Shown here in pieces: positions 1 to 7,219 of a stretch of 48,751 bases of DNA; position 1 is the first letter of the stretch; each line of letters begins with the position of its first letter. Made by a program: the position numbers and the translations under genes. Source of the stretch: Halostagnicola kamekurae (GTDB lineage Archaea > Halobacteriota > Halobacteria > Halobacteriales > Natrialbaceae); NCBI RefSeq assembly GCF_900116205.1, contig NZ_FOZS01000008.1:1-48751 (forward strand). The letters are read 5' to 3'. Under the pieces are notes generated by a model, which saw only the letters and a program-made list of their open reading frames with translations, searched no databases and was not told the origin of the DNA.

Positions 1-56
1 GGGGGAAACTGAAGCCAGAATTGTCCAAGAGTAGTGCATCGAGCACCTGATATAGA

Positions 57-540
57 GTTGAAAGTCGCCGGAGTCTAGCGATTCACCAGAGCCAACTCAA
101 CGGAATTGATGGCGGGATCACAGTCCTCGAGGAGGGCTCTGTCTCGTCGGGCGACCCACTCGAAATTGATTACAGCTATACAGTCACTGGCACGTACGAG
201 CTCGCAAACTACGATGGCGATACTCGTGAGGATCGGACTTTCTCAATCCCAGCAGCGCGTTCGGAACGAGCCTACGAGAAGGTGGCGAAATCATCGCCGA
301 CGAGGCCTCAGTCTCGCGCTGGGAGGTAGAGTTTACCCTCGCCTATGAGGGCGCTGAGGATATTCAACTGACCGACACGCTCGATTTCGAGGGTGTCCCC
401 GGCGAGGAGGGGTCATCCGCAACATTAACAACGAGAGTGCCGAGAGCGGGTTACAGGGCCGGCTTGGGAACTGCAACCCAGTCGACGAGACGGTCTCGCA
501 GATCCAGAGCCAACTCTCGAGTGCGAGTGACCTGATCTGA
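57..540 (+). pseudogene. Frameshifted remnant of an unknown beta-rich protein
   Basis: Three consecutive frames each give sensible acidic haloarchaeal protein. The first runs about 57-285 and includes GITVLEEGSVSSGDPLEIDY. The second runs about 275-410 and includes SVSRWEVEFTLAYEGAEDIQ. The third runs about 412-540, ends QIQSQLSSASDLI and stops with TGA. Single-base shifts fall near 275-285 and near the GGGG run at about 410. No start codon is seen, so the 5' end is missing. Alternating short strands and acidic residues suggest a secreted or surface domain, but I do not recognise the family. It is either a decayed gene or one carrying sequencing indels. Confidence 0.45.
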
Positions 541-629
541 TTCTATCTCGTGTGTTTTTCTTCGCTTGAGTGAGACCAGATTTATCTAAGACAGCTAACT
601 ATCAACAGTCGTGGGTGTAATAACCAGTC

Positions 630-1124
630 ATGGAAGAGAGTAATGGGCTACAGATACTCCAGACGATATATGAAGAGGACATCTATTGGGAATACGAACA
701 GGATTACGACAAAGACCATCCAGTAGTAGAGGCTACTGAAATGGACCCTGAAACTGTACAAGAAGGGCTTGCATTTCTCTCCCAAGCAGGACTGATTGGC
801 CGGACAAAGATTGGAATGGAAGCTGATGTGCCCCGTACTGGTCATGAAGGATTAGTTGGGGTCACCAAAGATGGCCGTCATAGAGGGGTAGGAATGGGGA
901 TCACGCCAAATGGATTCGAGGTCATGCATCAGCGAAAAATCGATTCTACCCAGCATCATACGAATTTTGCACTAGTCGTACTTACAGCTGGTCTTTTAGC
1001 AGCGAGTATGATACAAGCTGCAGTGGCGCTTTTACCACAGGAGAAGGCGACTACCTCTTACATAATAATTCTTGTAATAGCAATCGGAATTATACTCGCT
1101 CTCTATCGATTGGAGGTTGTGTGA
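630..1124 (+). CDS. Winged-helix-like protein with two C-terminal membrane helices
   Basis: A 164-residue protein. Residues 1-75 look like a winged-helix module: an ILQTIYEE helix, then EATEMDPETVQEGLAFLSQAGLIG, where a short helix is followed by a recognition-like helix, then a beta wing ending in ITPNGFEVMH, a common archaeal winged-helix tail. Residues about 108-132 and 140-162 are hydrophobic and should form a membrane hairpin, placing the putative DNA- or ligand-binding head in the cytoplasm. It is AT-richer than its neighbours. It stands alone, with TATA-like sequence upstream near 590. Function unknown; a membrane-tethered sensor or a defence-associated protein is possible. Confidence 0.7.
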   Translation: MEESNGLQILQTIYEEDIYWEYEQDYDKDHPVVEATEMDPETVQEGLAFLSQAGLIGRTKIGMEADVPRTGHEGLVGVTKDGRHRGVGMGITPNGFEVMHQRKIDSTQHHTNFALVVLTAGLLAASMIQAAVALLPQEKATTSYIIILVIAIGIILALYRLEVV

Positions 1125-1228
1125 TCTATCGTCTCACTTTTCGCGCTTTTGTCGGTCTTGAAATCCTACAATTCCCTACTCATCAGTGGTGACGCTATAG
1201 CATCTATGAGGCTAAAGTGGCGTATAGA

Positions 1229-1295
1229 TGTATACTGCGTATACAGCGTTACACTGTAACCGGGAAAGACTTACAATAAATGAACTTCATTTATT
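1229..1295 (+). promoter_or_regulatory. Three successive palindromes ahead of a small membrane gene
   Basis: Three inverted repeats lie end to end. TGTATAC-TGC-GTATACA is at 1229-1245, GTTACA-C-TGTAAC at 1248-1260, and AATAAATGAA-C-TTCATTTATT at 1275-1295. The last ends 5 bp before the ATG at 1301. Each is perfect in its arms. The position upstream of a start codon fits operator sites for dimeric winged-helix regulators, of which the window encodes several. The GTTAC-N3-GTAAC core recurs at 10159-10173. Confidence 0.55.
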
Positions 1296-1300
1296 GAGAC

Positions 1301-1429
1301 ATGTCACGACCAAGAAACTCAAAAGGGGAATGGATATCGGACGAAGACATCAGAAAGCACCGGCTGCTGATTGCAGGCGGAATTGCGATCGGCATAATCG
1401 GGACGTACGCGGCCACGGTCGGTTTCTGA
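1301..1429 (+). CDS. 42-residue single-span membrane protein
   Basis: The frame opens at ATG 1301, 5 bp after a palindrome, and stops with TGA at 1427-1429. The N-terminal 20 residues are polar (MSRPRNSKGEWISDEDIRKH), followed by one hydrophobic helix (RLLIAGGIAIGIIGTYAATV). This is a typical halophile miniprotein with a charged cytoplasmic head and one membrane anchor. The dedicated upstream palindromes argue that it is expressed and regulated. Function unknown. Confidence 0.55.
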   Translation: MSRPRNSKGEWISDEDIRKHRLLIAGGIAIGIIGTYAATVGF

Positions 1430-1445
1430 GCCGCTCGAGAAGCCT

Positions 1446-1628
1446 CTATTCTTTTAGATCAAGTGCTTCCACAGCTTCGCGAGCGTCGACGCTATGTTCG
1501 ACAAGTCGATCGGCAGCGAGCCGCCAGGCCCGATCGGCGAGCTCGGGATCGGCGGCCTCGAACTGAACGCTAAACCGAGTCAGTGCAATGGCGATCAAGA
1601 TATCATCGCGACGTGTGTCGTCGTGCAT
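1446..1628 (-). CDS. Conserved small haloarchaeal protein, paralogue of 48255-48437
   Basis: About 60 residues from the ATG at 1628 (MHDDTRRDDILIAIALTRFS). It is clearly related to the minus-strand gene at the other end of the window. Both share LIA(I/V)ALTRFSVQFE, then a (W)xLAADRL(V/I)E segment, and both end in a short acidic tail. Two amphipathic helices are predicted and there are no cysteines or membrane spans. The duplicate pair supports a real gene. Function unknown. An upstream start at 1655 is possible but adds residues with no counterpart in the paralogue. Confidence 0.7.
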   Translation of the reverse strand: MHDDTRRDDILIAIALTRFSVQFEAADPELADRAWRLAADRLVEHSVDAREAVEALDLKE

Positions 1629-1721
1629 CGGGCCTTCCTGGCCGCGGTATCGCATTTAAAGAAGGGGTGCCGAATCGAAACAGCCCGTAGAACTTATTAA
1701 TTCACGAGGATTATCATATCC

Positions 1722-1910
1722 ATGTCGATAAGACAGCCAGAGAGCGCATTCGATGCACTCGCTTTGATGGGTCTATTTGCTGTACCGACTTTGGCCGTAA
1801 AGAGTCCGCCGAGACTGGCCGCCGCCGCGGCTCTCGCACTTTTGTGCGTGGTTCTCAAACATGTGCTGGTAACGAACCGTCGGCGATATAAATGGAATAG
1901 CGCTCTATAA
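1722..1910 (+). CDS. Small two-helix membrane protein
   Basis: A 62-residue protein beginning MSIRQPESAFDALALMGLFA. Hydrophobic stretches at about 10-27 and 30-50 form a hairpin separated by KSPPRL, and the tail is basic (NRRRYKWNSAL), so the C-terminus is probably cytoplasmic. The opposite strand has an open frame of similar size but without halophile composition. An AT-rich patch (TTATTAATTC) lies about 25 bp upstream and could serve a leaderless transcript. Function unknown. Confidence 0.5.
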   Translation: MSIRQPESAFDALALMGLFAVPTLAVKSPPRLAAAAALALLCVVLKHVLVTNRRRYKWNSAL

Positions 1911-2068
1911 ACTTCGAACCGAGACTCTCGAGCATCGCCCTTCTTGTCTTCGCGACGACACCCCTTCGCCCTCATGCAGTTTCTACTGCACTAAATTGTT
2001 GTTTAGTTCAGTAGTCCGGATATTCAAACAGACAATACTTCTTACGTGGTGACGGCACAATAGAGGGT

Positions 2069-2233
2069 ATGTACCTCACAACACGAGACCTCTATCACAG
2101 TCGAGAGTGCGAGTCGGACCTTATGCAGATGATTGGCCACAAAGCCGAGAAGCGCTCAGAGTCGGCCGACGAACTCGAGGAGAAAGGATACGATCCATGC
2201 CCTGAATGCGTTCCCGAACGAGCTGAAGGGTAG
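2069..2233 (+). CDS. 54-residue CxxC protein
   Basis: Starts at ATG 2069 (MYLTTRDLYHSRECESD) and ends CPECVPERAEG with TAG at 2231-2233. The single cysteine near residue 14 and the CPEC pair near residue 45 could bind one zinc together with His residues. The middle is a charged helix. It sits tail-to-tail with the parA operon. It is one of about sixteen small zinc-type proteins in this window. Function unknown. Confidence 0.55.
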   Translation: MYLTTRDLYHSRECESDLMQMIGHKAEKRSESADELEEKGYDPCPECVPERAEG

Positions 2234-2242
2234 ATTCAAACC

Positions 2243-2668
2243 CTACTCGCCTTCGAAGCCCCACCGCTCGAGTTCCTTGGCGACGATCTCGGGATCACGC
2301 ATGGCGGCCACGTACGCGGCCTCGCGAACATCAGTCTTCGAGACGTCGGTCCCCAGCTGTTCCCCTACCGCGTCGACGAAGTCGCCCTCCGCCTCCTGCA
2401 CGAATCGTCGAAGATAGAACTGAACCATGTCCCGATCTTGCTGGACGTTATCTCGAGTATAGACCCACGGGACTCCGCTGTCCGAAGCACCAGCGTGGGC
2501 CGGTTCGCCAACAAGATCGTCAGCGCTGTCCAAGTCTGGATTGGTCGGCTCGTCCTCGAAATCCGGCGCTGGCTCCTGGAGTTCTGGCTCCTCGACGTCG
2601 TCCGTTTCAATTTCGTCCTCGTCGCCACCAAGACCGAGAACATCGTCGCCAGCGGAACCTTTCTTCAT
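2243..2668 (-). CDS. ParA-operon partner protein
   Basis: A 141-residue protein whose start overlaps the parA stop by 4 bp (ATGA), so the two are translationally coupled. Residues 1-70 are very acidic and probably disordered. Residues 75-141 form a helical domain with QFYLRRFVQEAEGDFVDAV and AYVAAMRDPEIVAKELERWG. In plasmid segregation loci the gene after a ParA ATPase normally encodes the centromere-binding or adaptor protein. Position and size fit that role, but no known ParB motif is seen, so the role is inferred. Confidence 0.7.
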   Translation of the reverse strand: MKKGSAGDDVLGLGGDEDEIETDDVEEPELQEPAPDFEDEPTNPDLDSADDLVGEPAHAGASDSGVPWVYTRDNVQQDRDMVQFYLRRFVQEAEGDFVDAVGEQLGTDVSKTDVREAAYVAAMRDPEIVAKELERWGFEGE

Positions 2669-3501
2669 GCGTCAGCCACCTCCTCGATCGACGCGGCGAG
2701 CTCGTCGAGCTTCTTGAGCGTCTCCATTTCATGATCACGCTTCCGGGACCGATGCTCTTCAACGTAGTAGCGTGGCGTACACTGTTGCTTCCAGCAGCCT
2801 TCGAATAGTGACTCACGGCTCCGGATTGCGACGGGCGCAGGATAGCCACGCTCGCGGATCTCACCAAGATATTCCTCCTGGTCGGACGTACGACCCACAC
2901 CGTTCGGGATCGCTGCCAAGACACCAATCTCGGCGTTGAGTGTGTCCTCGAGGCCGGCGACGAGTTCTTCCAGGCCAATCACACTCTGCATGCCCTTCCC
3001 TGTGGGCTCAACCGGAATCACCAGGCTTCGCGTGGCGTTCACGGCGTTGTATAGATGCGGGCCTGCTGTGGCCGGCGGATCGACGATGATCGTATCGTAC
3101 TCCGCTGCGACCTCGTTCTCGACGAGGACCTCGCGAAGACGGTCATGTGGTTCAAACTCTTCGTCGAGATTGTCGGCCATCTCCGCTGACTTCGTGAGGA
3201 GATCACCCAGCGTCTCGAGCATATTGTGGTTCGGGACGAGGTCGAACCCATATCTGGTCTCGAGGACCAGCTCGTCGAATGGTCCACTAGCGCGATCAAC
3301 CAAGTGCCGGACGAGGTTATCGGCGCCACCGTCGTCTCGAGGAGCGTCTACGCCGAGAAGGTGAGTGATCGATCCGTACTGCGGGTCGAGATCGATGACG
3401 ACGACGTCGCGGCCGTCCCGGGCGTGTTCATCCGCGAGCGACGCAGCGATCGTCGACTTCCCAACACCGCCAGCCTCACTGTAGGCTGTATATGCGAGCA
3501 T
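2665..3501 (-). CDS. parA: ParA/Soj-family partition ATPase
   Basis: A 278-residue P-loop ATPase. The deviant Walker A is EAGGVGKST at residues 9-17, Walker A' is VVVIDLDPQYG near 34-44, and the Walker B-like IIVDPPATAG is near 139-148. ParA proteins bind DNA non-specifically, hydrolyse ATP and move plasmid copies apart with a centromere-binding partner, here probably the overlapping downstream gene. The start ATG at 3501 lies directly downstream of a repeat-rich stretch that may be both promoter-operator and centromere. Length is normal for a small plasmid ParA. Confidence 0.93.
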   Translation of the reverse strand: MLAYTAYSEAGGVGKSTIAASLADEHARDGRDVVVIDLDPQYGSITHLLGVDAPRDDGGADNLVRHLVDRASGPFDELVLETRYGFDLVPNHNMLETLGDLLTKSAEMADNLDEEFEPHDRLREVLVENEVAAEYDTIIVDPPATAGPHLYNAVNATRSLVIPVEPTGKGMQSVIGLEELVAGLEDTLNAEIGVLAAIPNGVGRTSDQEEYLGEIRERGYPAPVAIRSRESLFEGCWKQQCTPRYYVEEHRSRKRDHEMETLKKLDELAASIEEVADA

Positions 3502-3548
3502 ACCTATCTGGTTGTTCTGGGAGATTATAATAGTCAGTCAGACAAAAT

Positions 3549-3705
3549 GGTTAGCCTAATCAACAAACCTAATCGATTGGCTTAGTTGAATATGTTGATG
3601 TATTACTGCGGTTAGGTCTATAAATCTAATCGAATAGGGTAATCGGACGGCCTTTTTGATTAGGGCATGCGTTTAGGCTAATCTGAAGGAATAACCGACT
3701 GGCCT
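3549..3705. repeat. Candidate partition centromere (CTAATC/GATTAG repeats)
   Basis: The non-coding stretch upstream of parA holds at least six CTAATC-type hexamers in both orientations. They include TTAGCCTAATC at 3551, CCTAATCGATTGG at 3568, GGTTAGG at 3610, CTAATCGAATAGGG at 3625, GATTAGGG at 3658 and TTTAGGCTAATC at 3672. Repeats of this kind directly ahead of parA are usual for centromere or autoregulatory sites. It may act as parS and as operator. Confidence 0.6.
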
Positions 3706-3736
3706 ATCCCTTTCAAGCAGGGCAAATTCTTGGAAA

Positions 3737-3985
3737 TCATAGCAGAATAAGTTTCAATAATAGAACTAGCATGGCCAAGGCGGTCAGTGGGCCGAATTTG
3801 ACATCTTCTAATGGAGCTAACCCAGCGCCTATGAGAACGCTATAGAAAAACCCTGATATGAGATAACTAACGCCAATAGAGGAAACTATGGATAAGACCC
3901 ACGGTGGCAAATCGAACACTACGATCCCAAACAGTGCCGCCAGAATAGCCGCAATAAACACCTGTACACGCGAATCCAATTCCAC
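3737..3985 (-). CDS. Small membrane protein with three hydrophobic helices
   Basis: An 82-residue protein. Helices are predicted at about 8-26 (VFIAAILAALFGIVVFDL), 30-55 (VLSIVSSIGVSYLISGFFYS) and 64-82 at the very C-terminus. Only the N-terminus and the loop LAPLEDVKFG are charged. It is AT-richer than the neighbouring parA genes. Function unknown; small proteins of this kind are frequent in haloarchaeal plasmids. Confidence 0.65.
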   Translation of the reverse strand: MELDSRVQVFIAAILAALFGIVVFDLPPWVLSIVSSIGVSYLISGFFYSVLIGAGLAPLEDVKFGPLTALAMLVLLLKLILL

Positions 3986-4041
3986 GCCCTTCCTTCGGGA
4001 TGTTGTCTTATAAATACAGGCAAGATAATCACCAGAACGCG

Positions 4042-4140
4042 ATGGATCCGATGGAGCCGCTGTTTATGTCGATCCTGTTAGCCCAAGAGGAGCGGATCGC
4101 TGAGCTCGAGGAACGGGTTGCGGATATCGAAGGGGAATAG
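4042..4140 (+). CDS. 32-residue coiled-coil miniprotein
   Basis: ATG at 4042, TAG at 4138-4140. The peptide starts MDPMEPLFMSILLAQEE and ends in the heptad-like segment RIAELEERVADIEGE. Codon usage is GC-rich and acidic like the host genes. The preceding 60 bp contain TATA-like TATAAATA near 4010. Too short to assign a family; it may be a small oligomerising regulator. Confidence 0.45.
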   Translation: MDPMEPLFMSILLAQEERIAELEERVADIEGE

Positions 4141-4353
4141 GTCAGCACCACTATTTTCGTGATCCTGTCCGCGCCCTTCACAGAAATCTGTATGCAGACT
4201 TACTGTTGTTACTCTCTCCAGCTATCAGTGGCAACGACTCTGACGTGCTGAACACAGGGCAATATTCGATACAACGTAACGTCCTTTCATAAAGAGAGAA
4301 CTCGTGAAGTACCGATAAGTTAATACTGGCCACAATTCTCATCCCAGTTGAAT

Positions 4354-5073
4354 ATGACTATATATCGAGAGGGTCGAGAAGTGGTGCTAACTACACTTAG
4401 TCCAGTACCTTTTCTTGTGATTCTCGTTCCTATCCTTTCGATTTCTGCCGATGTGAGCTTCCTTCTCTTTCTCTTTCCATTTTCACTCACTATGGTTTTC
4501 TTCTATCTGCTTGTAGCTCGGAGCGTAGATTCTATTCGGGCGAAGTTATTAAATCCAGAAGAGTTAGTTGCAAATGTAGATGATGATTGTGAGAACGGTG
4601 CTTACTTCGAACGTTTTGTGAGTGTTTCTCGAGAGGTCTGTTTGGGAGGTGAAAGTGAAGTCAAACCAATTTCCGAGTATACCAATCGTTGCCACTTTCC
4701 GGACTTAGTGTATTCATTTTGGGGATTTGTCACATCAGTCCTTGTATTCCTTGTCAGTAACATTGTGTTGTTGTGGTTAGTTTATAACGGAAATCTTGAA
4801 TCTCTGGCTAATGCGCTAGTACCTGAAGGCGCTATTCATAACGTGCCACTTGGTTTTATGGACCTTCAGTTGGCATTTCTTCCGATATTCAGTAGTCTGA
4901 GCTTTGTGAATCAAGTGTTCATTGTATGTGTTGTATTTCCAACGGGTTTTGCTTTTCTGACTACCGCAAAGTGCCTTACAGAAGTCTCTAAGGATTATCA
5001 CCGACGTATACTTCGGAACCTTGTGGCTGAGAACCAGTCATCAAAAACGAACTCGTCAATGCTTTTCTGTTAG
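4354..5073 (+). CDS. Four-helix integral membrane protein
   Basis: About 240 residues from ATG 4354; a TTG two codons earlier is less likely. Membrane helices are predicted at about 15-35, 36-58, 120-148 and 170-210, with a hydrophilic loop of about 60 residues between pairs that contains RAKLLNPEELVANVDDD. Gene and flanks are AT-rich (T-rich third positions), unlike the parA neighbourhood, which suggests recent transfer. It has no recognised domain and no operon partner. TATA-like TTAATA lies at 4320. Confidence 0.65.
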   Translation: MTIYREGREVVLTTLSPVPFLVILVPILSISADVSFLLFLFPFSLTMVFFYLLVARSVDSIRAKLLNPEELVANVDDDCENGAYFERFVSVSREVCLGGESEVKPISEYTNRCHFPDLVYSFWGFVTSVLVFLVSNIVLLWLVYNGNLESLANALVPEGAIHNVPLGFMDLQLAFLPIFSSLSFVNQVFIVCVVFPTGFAFLTTAKCLTEVSKDYHRRILRNLVAENQSSKTNSSMLFC

Positions 5074-5228
5074 CAGGTATTTATTTCACTATTGTTCTTA
5101 TATAGCCCCCATCTCCCCCGGTTCAAATGCAGTTATTTAAGCGTTGATGTGATGGGGTCCGACTCTATTAGTAAGTTCTCTAAGTTTCTAGACTAATTCA
5201 AGATGAAAATTGTGCTATTATCTGCTGT

Positions 5229-5519
5229 TCAATTACTCGCACCCTCGAACGCTGCTCGGAGGTTGTTCGCGATCGGCCCGTCTGGAACGCGATAGAGCGG
5301 GCTGTTCCCGATCGAGCCAGCCTCCTCGAGCAAGCCAGCGGCTTCTAAATCATCCCGGTAGCGGTACCATGCGTCCTTCGAGACGCCGTCGTGCTCGTAG
5401 ATCCGGGCCGGGTTGAACTCGTCACCCGATTCCTCGAGGACCGCAACCACGATTCGAAGCTTCCCTTCTGGTGCGAGCAAGTCCACGACCGCGTCGGCGT
5501 CGATCTCTGAGTCTGCCAT
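5229..5519 (-). CDS. Winged-helix DNA-binding regulator
   Basis: A 96-residue protein. KLRIVVAVLEESGDEFNPARIYEHDGVSKDAWYRYRDDLEAAGLLEE follows the archaeal winged-helix order: helix 1, helix 2 with an ARIYEHDGVSKDAWYRY turn and recognition helix, then a wing ending SPLYRVPDG. It probably binds operators as a dimer. Two inverted repeats in the divergent intergenic region (5541-5587) are candidate targets, so autoregulation is likely. It resembles the 9827-10075 gene in size and fold. Confidence 0.8.
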   Translation of the reverse strand: MADSEIDADAVVDLLAPEGKLRIVVAVLEESGDEFNPARIYEHDGVSKDAWYRYRDDLEAAGLLEEAGSIGNSPLYRVPDGPIANNLRAAFEGASN

Positions 5520-5540
5520 ACCTACCCATTCACGGCCATT

Positions 5541-5587
5541 ACAATAACAGTTGTGTTTTTGCTATTGTATCGTCGCACTATTGCGAC
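5541..5587. promoter_or_regulatory. Divergent operator region with two inverted repeats
   Basis: ACAATAACA at 5541 is mirrored by TGCTATTGT at 5560-5568, spanning 28 bp. GTCGCA-CTAT-TGCGAC follows at 5572-5587. They lie between the winged-helix gene reading left from 5519 and the zinc-finger gene reading right from 5633. The second palindrome ends just before TATA-like TTATTAAGTA at 5589. The geometry suits a repressor controlling both directions. Confidence 0.55.
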
Positions 5588-5632
5588 ATTATTAAGTACC
5601 CATAGTGTGTACTACTGAATGTAGGAGGAAGC

Positions 5633-5830
5633 GTGGAAACGTGGAATCCTACGGAGATTAGAACGATGTCAGACTACGAATGGACCTGCCCCGGTTGTCA
5701 ACGAACCTTCCACAGGATGTTTGACAACATGCGGGACTGGTCTGGAACGTTCCAAATTCCCGACGACACCGGCACAAAGACGGTCAACACGCTTTGTGAC
5801 GATTGTCACCGGGAATTCATCCGAGAATAG
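5633..5830 (+). CDS. Small double CxxC zinc-finger protein
   Basis: The core is WTCPGCQRTFHRMFDN and LCDDCHREFI, two CxxC knuckles about 35 residues apart that should bind one zinc. Two starts compete. The GTG at 5633 has a strong AGGAGG 4 bases upstream (5623-5628), downstream of TATA-like TTATTAAGTA. The ATG at 5666 gives the compact MSDYEWTCPGC form with no good ribosome site. I favour GTG because the ribosome site is exceptional here, but the ATG form is plausible. Function unknown. Confidence 0.65.
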   Translation: METWNPTEIRTMSDYEWTCPGCQRTFHRMFDNMRDWSGTFQIPDDTGTKTVNTLCDDCHREFIRE

Positions 5831-5843
5831 CTCTCGAAACACC

Positions 5844-6164
5844 TTATTTTTTGGTGTGTTCGGGAGTGTCGAGCCCCGAGATATCGTCGGGGTCGCAGAT
5901 CTCGTAGTCGAGGACCTCAACGACATCGTCGTTGCGCTGGTGGACGCGGTCGTGAAGGACCTCGTCACCGTCGAGTTGGATGCGTTCGACGTCGAACACC
6001 TGCCCGTCGTCATCGGTTTCGACCGGGCCGAACGTCCGCCACGCCGTCTGTTTCGTCGTGCCGTCCGCGAAGTGTTTTTGCGTTATCGTCCACTGGTCGC
6101 CCCACCGCTCGCTGGCGAGTTCCTTCAGCTGCTCGAGTTCGTCAGCCGTCATCGGGATCGTCAT
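5844..6164 (-). CDS. Conserved hypothetical, acidic
   Basis: A 106-residue protein (MTIPMTADELEQLKELASER). An N-terminal helix is followed by beta strands (WTITQKHFADGTTKQTAWRTFG) and an acidic C-terminal half. Its start overlaps the preceding gene's stop by 23 bp; using the second Met at about 6152 would leave an 11-bp overlap. The pair is therefore probably co-transcribed. Family not recognised. Confidence 0.7.
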   Translation of the reverse strand: MTIPMTADELEQLKELASERWGDQWTITQKHFADGTTKQTAWRTFGPVETDDDGQVFDVERIQLDGDEVLHDRVHQRNDDVVEVLDYEICDPDDISGLDTPEHTKK

Positions 6165-6348
6165 CCTCCTTGCCGGGTTGACCGCGGTCTCTCACCGCCC
6201 GGCCAGCCGGCGTGTCCGGCCAGTCATCTCGCGCGAACTCGCCTGGATGCTCGTCATTCACATGTTCTGCGAGCTCGGCTGTGCCGCCGGCGGTGAACTC
6301 GCAGTCATCTGGGGACGGGCACGGGTAGGTTTTGATGTCGTCAGTCAT
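6142..6348 (-). CDS. Small C2H2-like zinc-finger protein
   Basis: From ATG 6348: MTDDIKTYPCPSPDDCEFTA, then GTAELAEHVNDEHPGEF. The spacing C-x5-C followed by H-x4-H matches a C2H2 finger of the archaeal single-finger type, which can bind DNA or RNA. The C-terminus is charged and disordered. It is the first gene of a two-gene unit with 5844-6164. A start at 6384 would add residues that look non-coding. Confidence 0.7.
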   Translation of the reverse strand: MTDDIKTYPCPSPDDCEFTAGGTAELAEHVNDEHPGEFARDDWPDTPAGRAVRDRGQPGKEDDDPDDG

Positions 6349-6396
6349 CTTCAGTAACCTTGAATACGCCCAGAGGGCCTTCAATCACTCCGATAG

Positions 6397-6894
6397 TCAA
6401 TCGATAGTCTGTGTTGGTGCTTCCCATGTCAGGCCGAGACCGCGGATTGAAAGCTCCGTTATACCGTATTCACTGGGCGTTAGTTGAGAGAATTCCTCAT
6501 CGTCTGTTATTATCGTTGGTGACGAACTACGGTGTTCGTATGCGAGATTAAATACCGGTGCATCTTTCGGCTGGATATCTGCCAATCGCCCGATTAATTT
6601 GTTATGAGTCCGTGACCGAACTTCACCTCGATCAATACAGTCGATTTGATCCTGTGTGCAAGCTATTATCGACGGACACTGGTATATTAACCCGCTAAAT
6701 CGTTCGAGGGCCCTGTCACGTTTCCGCTGGGGAGTTGTATGATCGTTTTCAATATTCTCGATAACCTCTGCACAGATGTACGCGTCTACAACAGAAGACT
6801 CTCTACCATCCAGAAAGGCATCAATACACTCATCAGGCCGACCACCCCCTACGGTGATAGCATGTATCCACGCATTGCTGTCCAGAATTAACAT
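6397..6894 (-). CDS. PIN-domain ribonuclease toxin, VapC type
   Basis: From ATG 6894: MLILDSNAWIHAI carries the first acidic PIN residue. DAYICAEVIENI supplies the conserved Glu, KDAPVFNLAY the third acidic site, and TIITDDEEFSQL the fourth. PIN toxins cut tRNA or rRNA and are held inactive by a cognate antitoxin, here probably the small gene 11 bp upstream. Length (165) is slightly long for VapC (usually 130-145) because of extra helices at 60-95. Moderately AT-rich relative to neighbours. Confidence 0.85.
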   Translation of the reverse strand: MLILDSNAWIHAITVGGGRPDECIDAFLDGRESSVVDAYICAEVIENIENDHTTPQRKRDRALERFSGLIYQCPSIIACTQDQIDCIDRGEVRSRTHNKLIGRLADIQPKDAPVFNLAYEHRSSSPTIITDDEEFSQLTPSEYGITELSIRGLGLTWEAPTQTID

Positions 6895-6905
6895 ACACCA
6901 AAAAC

Positions 6906-7085
6906 TCAATCGTCAGAAGCTGAGTGTGAATGTCTATGTCGAACCGTGACATCAACATCAGGCTGAACCAGATCGGTATTCCAATCAGTATTACTACGGG
7001 CCGCTTTGATATCGTCCCAAGCAGCCTCAGCGGTATCAAACTCCTCTATACCGCGCTCGAATAGCCGTCCGTATCGATCATCCAT
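6906..7085 (-). CDS. Putative antitoxin of the PIN toxin
   Basis: A 59-residue protein from ATG 7085 (MDDRYGRLFERGIEEFDTAE), directly upstream of the PIN gene with 11 bp between them. It is helical, acidic and ends in a His/Ser-rich tail. Size, order and spacing fit VapBC operons, although no AbrB or ribbon-helix-helix motif is obvious. A perfect 8-bp inverted repeat 15 bp upstream is the likely autoregulatory operator. Confidence 0.7.
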   Translation of the reverse strand: MDDRYGRLFERGIEEFDTAEAAWDDIKAARSNTDWNTDLVQPDVDVTVRHRHSHSASDD

Positions 7086-7099
7086 AGTGAACACCTACC

Positions 7100-7124
7100 C
7101 AATGGTGACATTTTGCCACCATTG
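7100..7124. promoter_or_regulatory. Inverted repeat ahead of the PIN toxin operon
   Basis: CAATGGTG at 7100-7107 and CACCATTG at 7117-7124 are perfect inverted arms with a 9-bp spacer, starting 15 bp upstream of the antitoxin ATG. VapB-type antitoxins repress their own operon through such palindromes, so this is a reasonable operator. Confidence 0.6.
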
Positions 7125-7219
7125 ACTGTCTTACCAGAAACACATTCACTAGAACTAATAAATCTATGCATAACGTAATTCCGGAATGTAGTATTACAAT
7201 ACCACCGTAACATAGGCTT

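Noticed and set aside
1697-1975. Minus-strand 92-codon frame
   Set aside because: Basic and cysteine-containing, antisense to a better small membrane protein on the plus strand.
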